Source: CAWGET01 sp963821715
GTDB lineage: Bacteria > Bacteroidota > Ignavibacteria > Ignavibacteriales > Melioribacteraceae
NCBI GenBank assembly: GCA_963821715.1
Contig: CAWGET010000002.1
Span: 62,001-126,000, forward strand
Length of the DNA stretch: 64,000 bases
Reading direction: 5' to 3'
The notes beneath the pieces are model-generated. The model made no database searches. It had not been told where the DNA came from and saw only the letters and a list, made by a program, of their open reading frames with translations. The translations under genes and the position numbers were made by a program. Numbering within the stretch: the first letter of the stretch is position 1; every line of letters begins with the position of its first letter. This document shows, one piece after another, positions 1 through 7,676 of the stretch.

Positions 1-668
1 TTCATTCCAAGTTTCATAACAGTATCGATATCTTCCGCATTTGCCACACCTTCCATCAATGCGAATACTGCTTCATTTATCATAGGCATTAAAATTCTAT
101 TGGAAATGAATCCCGGATAATCGTGCACTTCTACCGGAGTTTTTTTCAGCTTCTGGGAAAGTTCTTTAATAGTATTATAAGTTTCGTCGGAAGTATCGTA
201 TCCTCTTATTATCTCAACTAATTTCATTACAGGAACAGGATTCATAAAGTGCATGCCGATGAATTTATCAGATCTTGCAACAGCACCCAATTCTGTTATT
301 GAAATTGCGGATGTATTAGACGCAAATATAGAATCATTTTTAACTAATCCAGTTAACGTATTGAAAAGGCTTTTCTTAGCTTCTTTTTCTTCAACTATCG
401 CTTCAATAACTAAGTCCGTATCTTTATCAATATTTTCAACGCCAACCAAAGATTTAATATTATTCAACGTAGCAGATTTCTCATCTTCACTGATAATATC
501 TTTTTTAACCTGTCTATCCAAATTTTTCGAAATGGTCTGTATCGCTTTATCGAGAAAGTTTTGGTCAACGTCAATTAAACTGACGGAAAAATTATTCTGC
601 GCAAAAACATGAGCAATCCCATTACCCATTGTTCCGGCTCCAATAACTGCTACTTTTTTAATTTCCAT
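1..668 (-). CDS. hbd: 3-hydroxyacyl-CoA dehydrogenase, 3' end outside the window
   Basis: This enzyme would reduce acetoacetyl-CoA to 3-hydroxybutyryl-CoA, or run the reverse oxidation, with NAD(P). The ATG lies at 666-668 and the frame stays open to the left edge, so the C-terminus is missing. The translation opens with a Rossmann dinucleotide site (VAVIGAGTMGNGIAH). It continues with SNTSAISIT, the catalytic region GMHFMNPVPVMKLVEI, and the start of the C-terminal domain (PGFISNRILMPMINEA). It sits 6 bases downstream of the thiolase on the same strand, so the two probably form one operon for a thiolase-HBD step. A paralogue lies at 60942-61877. The family is clear; the chain length preferred by the enzyme cannot be told. 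Confidence 0.93.
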   Translation of the reverse strand, partial: MEIKKVAVIGAGTMGNGIAHVFAQNNFSVSLIDVDQNFLDKAIQTISKNLDRQVKKDIISEDEKSATLNNIKSLVGVENIDKDTDLVIEAIVEEKEAKKSLFNTLTGLVKNDSIFASNTSAISITELGAVARSDKFIGMHFMNPVPVMKLVEIIRGYDTSDETYNTIKELSQKLKKTPVEVHDYPGFISNRILMPMINEAVFALMEGVANAEDIDTVMKLGM

Positions 669-674
669 AAATAT

Positions 675-1856
675 TTACCCGTTATAATTTTTAACAATTA
701 GTGCAGAGGCCTCTCCGCCGCCAATACACAATGAAGCTAATCCCAATTCGGAATTACGCCTTTTCATTTCGTGGATTAATGTAATTAAGATTCTTGCTCC
801 GCTTGCTCCAATCGGATGGCCGAGAGCAATTGCGCCGCCGTTTACATTAATTTTATCCGGATTCAAATTTAATATTTTATTTACTGCCAGCGATACCACC
901 GCGAATGCTTCGTTTATTTCAAAAAGATCTATATCATCTTTTGTAAGATTTGCTTTTTTTAAAACTTTATCAATTGCATCGGCAGGTGCCGTTGTAAATT
1001 CAATAGGTGCTTTTGCCGCAGAGCTTTGAGCTACAATTTCTACAAGCGGAGTCAACTTTAGCGCTTTAGCTTTTTCTTCCGACATTACAAGCAGCGCCGC
1101 GCCTCCATCGTTGAGTTTAGAGGCGTTTGCGGCTGTTACAACGCCTTCTTTGTCGAATACCGGTCTCAGCTTAGGTATCTTGTCAAAATTAGTCTTAAAC
1201 GGCTCTTCGTCCTTGTCTACCATAACAGTCTCTTTTCTCGATTGAATTTCAACAGGGACAATCTCATCATTGAAAATACCGTCCTCCTGAGCTTTTTGTG
1301 CTCGCTTATAAGATTCTACTGCAAACTCATCTAATTCTTCCCTGCTAAGTTTATAATCTTTTGCACAGGAATCGGCACAGCTTCCCATGTGAATATTATT
1401 GTAAACATCCCAAAGTCCATCTAGGATCATAGAATCTTTAACTTTAGCGTCTCCCATCCTATAACCGTTTCTTGCTCCCGGTAAAAGATACGGAGCATTA
1501 CTCATACTTTCCAAACCGCCAGCTACTACAACTTCCGCGTCGCCGAGTAAAATTGCCTGATGAGCCAGCATAACCGCTTTAAGTCCGCTTCCGCACATTT
1601 TATTGATGGTTAGACATTCGGTTTTATCGGGCAAACCGGCAAACAGCGCCGCCTGCCTTGCAGGTGCTTGTCCCAATCCGGCTGATAAAACATTTCCCAT
1701 TATAACTTCATCAATTTCCGAAAGATTAATTTTGGTTTCGTCAAGTATTCCTTTTATCGCGGCAGTTCCTAATTCTATAGCCGATTTGGAGGCAAGACTT
1801 CCTGAAAAAGAACCTATTGCCGTTCTTTTAGCTGAAACTATTACAGCTTTGTTCAT
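675..1856 (-). CDS. atoB: acetyl-CoA C-acetyltransferase (thiolase)
   Basis: This thiolase condenses two acetyl-CoA to acetoacetyl-CoA, or cleaves acetoacetyl-CoA, in the cytoplasm. Its 393 residues are the usual family length. The nucleophilic cysteine is in NKMCGSGLKAV near residue 88. The histidine motif GGAIALGHPIGASGAR and the second catalytic cysteine in SLCIGGGEASALI are both present near the C-terminus. It directly precedes the 3-hydroxyacyl-CoA dehydrogenase, so the pair supplies consecutive steps of a butyryl-CoA or polyhydroxybutyrate-type route, or of beta-oxidation. The direction in the cell cannot be decided from the window. Confidence 0.96.
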   Translation of the reverse strand: MNKAVIVSAKRTAIGSFSGSLASKSAIELGTAAIKGILDETKINLSEIDEVIMGNVLSAGLGQAPARQAALFAGLPDKTECLTINKMCGSGLKAVMLAHQAILLGDAEVVVAGGLESMSNAPYLLPGARNGYRMGDAKVKDSMILDGLWDVYNNIHMGSCADSCAKDYKLSREELDEFAVESYKRAQKAQEDGIFNDEIVPVEIQSRKETVMVDKDEEPFKTNFDKIPKLRPVFDKEGVVTAANASKLNDGGAALLVMSEEKAKALKLTPLVEIVAQSSAAKAPIEFTTAPADAIDKVLKKANLTKDDIDLFEINEAFAVVSLAVNKILNLNPDKINVNGGAIALGHPIGASGARILITLIHEMKRRNSELGLASLCIGGGEASALIVKNYNG

Positions 1857-1930
1857 AATAATTACCCGTTTAATAATATAATTTGAATTATTAGATTTTT
1901 AAGATAGGAAAATTGGATTACAGAATAAAG

Positions 1931-2782
1931 CTACTCTTCAGCCTCGAACGATAAGCAGCATTTCAACTTCCCGCAGGGTCCGCTTAGTTTAGACATATTA
2001 GATGACAAATTCTGTTCATTTGCTAACTGAGTTGTGATTCTTTTAAAATTACTCAGGAAAGAGACGCAGCAATATTCGCGTCCGCAAGTTCCCAATCCGC
2101 CTATTTTCTTTGCTTCATCCCTAACACCTATCTGGCGCAGTTCAATTCTTGTTTTGAATATTCCGGCTAATTCTTTGGCAAGTTCCCTGAAATCAACTCT
2201 TCCGTCGGATGTATAATAAAAATAGAGTTTTTTCCTGTCGAACTGATAATGAACATCTACAAGTTTCATATTCAAAGAATATTTATCAACCTTTTCTCGA
2301 AATATTGGTCTCGATTTCAATTCATCATTTAAATTTTCTCTGTAACGCTGCCAGTCATTCTCAGTCATTTCTCTAACAACTCTTGGAAGTTCTTCGTTAC
2401 ACAAACCGAGACATTGCCTTCTATACTTTACAATATTACCCGATTCCAGCACGGTTGCTATTTCAAAAAAATCATCGTTCTGAACAACTACCATCTCCCC
2501 TCTTTTTAGAGTCAGATCCGGTTTAATTTTTAATTCGTAAAAGGAGTTGGGGAGTAATCCGCCGCTCGATACTTCCACAATGTTTCTTTCGTCCAAAGGA
2601 ATATCGTTACGTCTGCAAGGAGGCAGATTGATTTCTAAATCGTTATCATCCGATTCGGAATGTTCAACTTCAATTTCACTTAATATTTTATTGTGGTATA
2701 GGTTATCATACTTCTGATTGTCTGTATCGCAATCGTGGGAATTATTCGCGTGTGTCAGGACTGACAAATCTATATTATACAC
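1931..2782 (-). CDS. ricT: PSP1 domain protein, RicT/YaaT-like
   Basis: This is a 283-residue PSP1-family protein. The PSP1 core runs from about residue 85 to the end. It carries two cysteine clusters, CGREYCCVSF near residue 235 and GPCGKLKCCLSF near residue 268. In Bacillus the equivalent cysteines of RicT bind an iron-sulfur cluster in a complex affecting RNA maturation; that role is known from the family and not shown here. The first 80 residues are acidic and poorly conserved in appearance. It follows holB by 2 bases, the same holB-yaaT neighbourhood known in Firmicutes, which supports the assignment. The molecular function in this lineage is not established. Confidence 0.85.
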   Translation of the reverse strand: MYNIDLSVLTHANNSHDCDTDNQKYDNLYHNKILSEIEVEHSESDDNDLEINLPPCRRNDIPLDERNIVEVSSGGLLPNSFYELKIKPDLTLKRGEMVVVQNDDFFEIATVLESGNIVKYRRQCLGLCNEELPRVVREMTENDWQRYRENLNDELKSRPIFREKVDKYSLNMKLVDVHYQFDRKKLYFYYTSDGRVDFRELAKELAGIFKTRIELRQIGVRDEAKKIGGLGTCGREYCCVSFLSNFKRITTQLANEQNLSSNMSKLSGPCGKLKCCLSFEAEE

Positions 2783-2784
2783 TT

Positions 2785-3897
2785 CTATGTCCTATTTTGT
2801 AAACTGCCTATTTCAAATATAATATTAAGAGCTATCAGATTCAAGCTAACATTTTTATCTATCGAAGCTGAGAGCTCGTTTAATTTTCCAACCAATTTTT
2901 CTATATCGGCTTCAGGAAATTTCTCGTTAAATTTTTTCATCGTATCCTGAAAATCAATAAAGTAAAATTTTTCGAAATGAACTTTGTCCTTTATCACATC
3001 GTTCAGCCATTTAATTATCATCTGGATTATCAGCTTCAATGCGTTCGCATTATTACTCTTAGAGAAATCGTTTATTTCAGAGAGCGCGGAATTATATCTT
3101 CCTACAAGAGCGTATCTTAAAATGAAGATTGTTTTTTCGAGAAGTTCTTCAAAATTATTCTCTAGCAATTCTATTGCGTGAGTTACCGATCCGTTAGAAA
3201 AAAGCGCTGCTTTGGCGGCGATCGGTTCATCTACTTTAAAATAATTTATTAAAATATTTTTAACATCTTCTTCCTTTAGCGGAGCAAATTTAACTTGCCA
3301 GCTTCTCGATCTTATGGTTTCTAAAAGTTGATCAGGGTGAGATGTTAGAAGAATAAATACAACTCCTTCGGGTGGTTCTTCCAAACTTTTAAGCAGAGCG
3401 TTCTGAGCTTCGGCGTTCATTAAATGAGCGTCTGAAATAATGATGGTTCTGTAATTGAGATCACTGTAATTTAGTGAGATGAATCTTTTAAGATCGCGTA
3501 TGCTGTTAATCTTAATAGAAGAAGCTTTTTCTAATCGGAAATTATAATATGGATTTTCGGATTTCGTCTTAAGGTGAGAATTTAAATCTTTTATTTGATC
3601 GGGAGATAATTTGCCTGTTGGCGTATCTTCGGGAGTTTCCCCTTTTCCTCTGGGAAGAGGAAAAATGTACTTTATATAAGGTTCCTCTAAAGCGCTGATT
3701 TTTTTTGAAAAATCTTTTCCGCCTGTTTTGGTAGCGGAATTCAAGAGTCCGGCAAAACGCAGCGCTGTTATATGTTTGCCGGAACCCTGAGGTCCATAAA
3801 ACATATACGCGTGAGAAACTCTATCCGATATAAAGAACTTTTCTAATGTATTCAGAACCTGGTTTTGTCCATAAATTCCTTTCCAGTTTTCTTCCAT
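2785..3897 (-). CDS. holB: DNA polymerase III subunit delta'
   Basis: This is a clamp-loader subunit that helps place the sliding clamp on DNA. The AAA+ region begins with GQNQVLNTLEKF and a Walker-A-like loop GPQGSGKHI near residue 40. It contains the DAHLMNAEAQNALLKSLEEPP segment typical of delta'. Two features are unusual. There are no cysteines where many delta' proteins hold a zinc module, and the SRC sensor motif reads SRS in ETIRSRSWQV. I chose the ATG at 3897 over an upstream in-frame TTG at 3903. It lies upstream of the ricT-like gene in a likely operon. The family assignment is firm. Confidence 0.9.
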   Translation of the reverse strand: MEENWKGIYGQNQVLNTLEKFFISDRVSHAYMFYGPQGSGKHITALRFAGLLNSATKTGGKDFSKKISALEEPYIKYIFPLPRGKGETPEDTPTGKLSPDQIKDLNSHLKTKSENPYYNFRLEKASSIKINSIRDLKRFISLNYSDLNYRTIIISDAHLMNAEAQNALLKSLEEPPEGVVFILLTSHPDQLLETIRSRSWQVKFAPLKEEDVKNILINYFKVDEPIAAKAALFSNGSVTHAIELLENNFEELLEKTIFILRYALVGRYNSALSEINDFSKSNNANALKLIIQMIIKWLNDVIKDKVHFEKFYFIDFQDTMKKFNEKFPEADIEKLVGKLNELSASIDKNVSLNLIALNIIFEIGSLQNRT

Positions 3898-3914
3898 TTT
3901 CAAATCGTTAACAT

Positions 3915-4136
3915 CTATTCATCTTCGTCGGTGTAAAAGAAATCCTCATCGCTTGGATAATCGGGCCATATGTCTTCAATAGATTCAAATATTTCTTCCA
4001 CATCCTCAATTTCCTGCAAATTTTCTATCACTTCGTATGGCGCTCCAATTCTATCTGCATAATCAATCAACTCATCGCGAGTTGCAGGCCAGGGCGCATC
4101 GTCTAAATAAGAAGCCAGTTCAACAGTCCAAATCAT
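3915..4136 (-). CDS. small acidic DUF2795-type protein
   Basis: This is a 73-residue, strongly acidic protein beginning MIWTVELASYLDDAPWPATR. It contains ELIDYADRIGAP and ends in a D/E-rich tail (DEDFFYTDEDE). I recognise it as a DUF2795-type protein common in Bacteroidota and relatives, where the first residues and the DEL.DYA segment are conserved. It has no signal peptide or membrane segment. No biochemical role is known to me. It lies between the M23 peptidase and holB with short gaps, so it is probably cotranscribed. Confidence 0.75.
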   Translation of the reverse strand: MIWTVELASYLDDAPWPATRDELIDYADRIGAPYEVIENLQEIEDVEEIFESIEDIWPDYPSDEDFFYTDEDE

Positions 4137-4154
4137 TACAAAATCTTCCTTAAT

Positions 4155-5039
4155 TTATTTTGACGCTATTTCAAAAATATTGACATTATCGTAAATAAAA
4201 TTACGCGGATTTAGCGCAACTCCGTTATGCCGCACTTCATAGTGCAAATGAGGACCTGTGGAAAATTTACCTGAATTTCCCGAAAGAGCGATAACGTCTC
4301 CCCTGTGTATTTTTTGTCCCTTTCTAACTTTAATTTCCGATAAATGTCCGAATAATGTTTTATAGCCGAATCCGTGATCAATTTCTACGGTATTTCCGTA
4401 ACCGCCTCTTCTTCCTGCGTAAGAAACTTTTCCTGCGCCGGGCGCGTATATTGGAGTTCCGGTTTCAATAACAAAATCCAATCCGTTGTGCATCTTTCTA
4501 ATTTTAAGTATCGGATGCAATCTCATCCCAAAGCTATCGCCATAGATTCCTTCAACCGGTTTTATAGCAGGAATGGCGGTGAATAATTTTTCGTTAAGTT
4601 TTAGTTTCTCGTCAATTTCATTATAATTATTTTTTTCAAAATTTACTTTCGCGGAAATCTTGTCCACAAAATTATTAATGCTGCTTACTACTCTATTCAT
4701 CTTGCCCGAAGAAGCATTAATTACAGATTTGAATTCCGAGCCTCCCGTTCCTACATTTCGCTCATCATCGCTTAACGGATCGAGATTTGCGGCAATTCTA
4801 AGATTGTTACTATAATTTGCCAAACTATCAATTCTGGTTTCTAAATTTTCAAATGTTTCCAATAACTGAGTGTATTGCTTCTTAATCTGCTTATTTTCTT
4901 TTCTCAAGGATTGAACCCTGGAGTCGCCAGAAAAATTCCCGGAAATGATGATGTAGCTTCCGGCAAACAAAAACGAAAGTACGAGCGTTATAAACGCTGA
5001 AATAATTATAGATTTATTTTTAGTACTGCGTAACCTCAT
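4155..5039 (-). CDS. membrane-anchored M23 metallopeptidase
   Basis: This is a 294-residue cell-wall peptidase. A single transmembrane segment near residues 12-32 anchors it, and a coiled-coil region (about residues 40-75) follows. The C-terminal LytM/M23 domain shows the zinc ligands in KMHNGLDFVIETGTPIYAP and in TGPHLHYEVRHNG. The expected glycine-rich GYGNTVEIDHGFGYKTLFGH stretch lies between them. Proteins of this layout cleave peptidoglycan cross-links or activate amidases in the periplasm. All visible ligands are intact, so it should be catalytic. The substrate bond is not predictable here. Confidence 0.88.
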   Translation of the reverse strand: MRLRSTKNKSIIISAFITLVLSFLFAGSYIIISGNFSGDSRVQSLRKENKQIKKQYTQLLETFENLETRIDSLANYSNNLRIAANLDPLSDDERNVGTGGSEFKSVINASSGKMNRVVSSINNFVDKISAKVNFEKNNYNEIDEKLKLNEKLFTAIPAIKPVEGIYGDSFGMRLHPILKIRKMHNGLDFVIETGTPIYAPGAGKVSYAGRRGGYGNTVEIDHGFGYKTLFGHLSEIKVRKGQKIHRGDVIALSGNSGKFSTGPHLHYEVRHNGVALNPRNFIYDNVNIFEIASK

Positions 5040-5141
5040 AAAGCCCTTTTAATTATTACAAAAATGTGTAGAGCATCCCGTAAATGGAAGCGAAGTTAAC
5101 AAAATAGGATGCATAAGTCAAGCCTTAAATATTTTGAAAAA

Positions 5142-6152
5142 TCATTCAAAATCGTGTTCAAAATAATCAATTACTCTATCAACATCTTTAGACTTTTTCT
5201 GGATTTTATCAAGAAGTCTATCCTGAAAAACCCGTGCTGCGTCGTAGCCGTAATGTTTCAATAAATAGTTTAACGCTATCACTTCAGAAATAACTGTTAT
5301 ATTTTTCCCGGGAAAAATCGGCAACTGTAAATAAGGAATATCAACGTCTAAAAGATCGATTGGCGTTCCGTCCAGTCCCGTTCTTGTGTATTCTTTATTT
5401 TCATCCCATACTTCTAATTCCACTACCATTTCCAATCTCTTCTGAAAACGTATCGCTCTTATTCCAAACATACTTCTTACGTCAATAATTCCTATTCCGC
5501 GTATTTCCATAAAGTGCTGAGCGAGTTGGGTTCCGGCGCCCATCAAAATGCCTTCTCCCTTTTTAGTGAAGATAACCAGATCGTCGGCAACAAGTCTGTG
5601 CCCTCTTTCTACAAGGTCGAGTGCTATTTCACTTTTACCGATTCCCGATTTTCCGACGAACAACATCCCAACGCCGTAAACATCTACAAAAGATCCGTGC
5701 AAGGATAGCCGCGGTTCGAACTGATCGTCGAGAAGATCGCTTACAAGATATGTAAGTTTTGTTGTTGTATATGACGAGCCAAAAAGCGGAATCTTATGTT
5801 TATTAGCCAGTTCCACCGTTTCCTTCGACGGAATATGACCGTTCGTAAAAATAACACAAGGAACATCAAAATGGAAAATGTTTTCTAAGGTCTTCATACG
5901 GTTGTCTTCAGATAATTCATTTAGATATCTAACTTCCGTATTCCCAACTATTTGAACACGATCATACGAAAATAGTTCCACAAACCCGGCAAGCGCCAAA
6001 CCGGGTCTATGTAAGTTTTGTCCTATTATTAGTCTGTCGAAACCGGTTCCGTCCGTAAACAGTTTTAAGTCGAATTTATCTTTTGCCTGTTTATAGAAGA
6101 ACTCGACAGTTATGTTTTCCTTAATGGATATATTTTTTTCAGATACTTTCAT
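5142..6152 (-). CDS. hprK: HPr kinase/phosphorylase
   Basis: HprK phosphorylates and dephosphorylates the regulatory serine of HPr-type proteins, linking carbon status to regulation. The 336 residues match the family length. The C-terminal kinase domain has the P-loop VGKSGIGKSEIALDL near residue 168, followed by HRLVADDLV. The family signature MEIRGIGIIDVRSMFG is also present. The gene is adjacent to the hibernation factor hpf with no gap, an arrangement I know from Chlorobi and Bacteroidota relatives. No HPr gene is visible in the window, so the substrate must be encoded elsewhere. Confidence 0.94.
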   Translation of the reverse strand: MKVSEKNISIKENITVEFFYKQAKDKFDLKLFTDGTGFDRLIIGQNLHRPGLALAGFVELFSYDRVQIVGNTEVRYLNELSEDNRMKTLENIFHFDVPCVIFTNGHIPSKETVELANKHKIPLFGSSYTTTKLTYLVSDLLDDQFEPRLSLHGSFVDVYGVGMLFVGKSGIGKSEIALDLVERGHRLVADDLVIFTKKGEGILMGAGTQLAQHFMEIRGIGIIDVRSMFGIRAIRFQKRLEMVVELEVWDENKEYTRTGLDGTPIDLLDVDIPYLQLPIFPGKNITVISEVIALNYLLKHYGYDAARVFQDRLLDKIQKKSKDVDRVIDYFEHDFE

Positions 6153-6455
6153 TTATCTTACTTTATCCAATCGTTTTGTTTTTAATTTTTTTAATTGTCT
6201 TTCCAATTTATTTACCGCGGCAGCAAACGCTTTCTGAAAATCATCACTCTCTTCTGTTGCAACAAGGCTTTTGCCCGGCAGCCTTAGAACTATTTCTGCA
6301 AGTTTAATGCTGTCTTTCAAATGCATAAAGCTTAAAACCACATCGGCCTCAATAATATTATCATTAAATTTTTCCAATCTTTTCAATTCAGATTTAATAA
6401 AATCTTTTAAAGATTCTTTAGCCTTGAATTTTCTGGATGTGATGTTAATGTTCAT
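6153..6455 (-). CDS. hpf: short ribosome hibernation-promoting factor
   Basis: This is a 100-residue HPF/RaiA-family protein beginning MNINITSRKFKAKESLKDF. It has the beta-alpha-beta pattern, the VVLSFMHLKDSIKLAEIVL region and a lysine-rich C-terminal helix. Such proteins bind the 30S subunit in slow growth and stop translation. The length places it in the short class without the dimerising tail. Its stop directly abuts the hprK start, so the two are almost certainly cotranscribed. A purine-rich stretch precedes the start. Confidence 0.9.
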   Translation of the reverse strand: MNINITSRKFKAKESLKDFIKSELKRLEKFNDNIIEADVVLSFMHLKDSIKLAEIVLRLPGKSLVATEESDDFQKAFAAAVNKLERQLKKLKTKRLDKVR

Positions 6456-6467
6456 ATTTGCTCCTTT

Positions 6468-7362
6468 TCATGATTTAGGATGTGCTTTTTTGTGCGCTTT
6501 TTTTAACCTCTCAACACTCAAATGCGTATAAATTTGAGTTGTAGAAAGATTTTTATGACCTAAAATTTCTTTCACTGCTAAAAGATCTGCTTCGTGGTCG
6601 AGCATATGAGTTGCCGCGCTGTGCCTTAAAACGTGCGGACTTTTTTTGTCGATATCCGAAATTTGCGAAAAATATTTTTCAGCCAACCTTTGAACATATC
6701 TCGGATATATTCTTCGTTTATTTTTTCTCATCAAAAGCGGGTCGGATTTTTTTTCTCCTATTCTTAAATTAAGATAATTTTTAATTATTGCAATTGATTT
6801 ATTGCCGATCGGAACTATTCTTTCCTTCGATCCTTTACCGAATACCCGGACTATTTTTTCATTGAGATCAAGACTTTGATAATTCAAATCACAAAGTTCA
6901 GAAACCCTTAAAGCACAGCCGTATAAAAGTTCGAATATAGTTTTTGCCAATTCTTTTTCATATTCATCATCAATTTCGCTCAAAACTTTTTCAAGGTGAT
7001 GATAGTCTGATTCGCTTAAAGTTTCCGGAAGTTTTCTGTTTATCTTTGGTCCCTTAATTTTAGAAGAGGGATTGTTTTCTACAATATTATTTGTCAGCAA
7101 AAACGAGTAAAAGCTTCTTATTGCGGAAAGCTTACGACTGATAGCGCTTTTGGAATAATCATTTTGGTTCAGTTCTACAACAAAATTTCGAATTGATTTT
7201 TCTGAAACATCTTTTGGATGAAAGATGTTTTTTTGTTCGCAAAAAGTGCCGAATTGCGATAAATCATTTTTGATAAGAGACAATCGTGTTGCCGGATAAA
7301 CGCCGGATATTTGCCAGTTCCTCAAGAAAATCACTTATATGTTTATCTAAAGCTTTTGGCAT
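6468..7362 (-). CDS. xerD: tyrosine recombinase XerC/XerD, frameshifted near codon 32
   Basis: This is a site-specific recombinase of about 298 residues, probably for chromosome dimer resolution. The C-terminal catalytic domain is complete: an arginine in LLYGCALRVSELCDL, the HVLRHSAATHML box and the tyrosine in LGHKNLSTTQIYTHLS. The natural ATG is at 7360-7362 and begins MPKALDKHISDFLEELANIR. That frame hits TGA at 7264-7266, after VSYQK. Removing one base there (the A at 7266 on the plus strand) joins it to DLSQFGTFCEQ and restores the usual YxxDL core-binding motif. The downstream frame on its own would start with an implausible N-terminus. XerC versus XerD cannot be decided. Confidence 0.85.
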
Positions 7363-7676
7363 AAAACCCGGTTATAATCTTGATAATGAAAATAACGAAA
7401 ACATAAAAAGAAAGCTATAGATATTATAGTAGAATACTTAACGGGTAACCATAAGGTTCAAGTCCGCATAAGCAGCTAGAGTTTTAAATCTGCGAAGATA
7501 TCCAAAATTTTTAAAAATAGTTGGGTAAACTTGTTTAGAATGTATAAAAAATTAAAACTATTTCAATTCCTAACTCTGTCCTCTAAAGCAGACGTAAATA
7601 GTACTTGACTAAACAAAATGTTATAAAGGATGTTTTACATTCTTTATTATTCAGATGATTTTCTCATATCACTTCA
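7363..7676 (-). other. gene-free stretch between topA and xer
   Basis: About 314 bases lie between the end of topA and the xer start. I see no open frame of note. A short plus-strand string at about 7440-7475 contains GGTTCAAGTCC, which looks like a tRNA T-loop. No cloverleaf can be drawn around it. The stretch probably carries the xer promoter and the end of the topA transcript. Confidence 0.5.

Noticed and set aside
7260..7270. Programmed frameshift at AAA-TGA in the xer gene
   Set aside because: I know of no such regulation in Xer recombinases, and similar single-base breaks occur in unrelated genes of the window, so an error is simpler.
7435..7480. Possible tRNA or attachment site (GGTTCAAGTCC) near the xer gene
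   Set aside because: The T-loop-like string has no matching stems and no acceptor, D or anticodon arms can be drawn on either strand.
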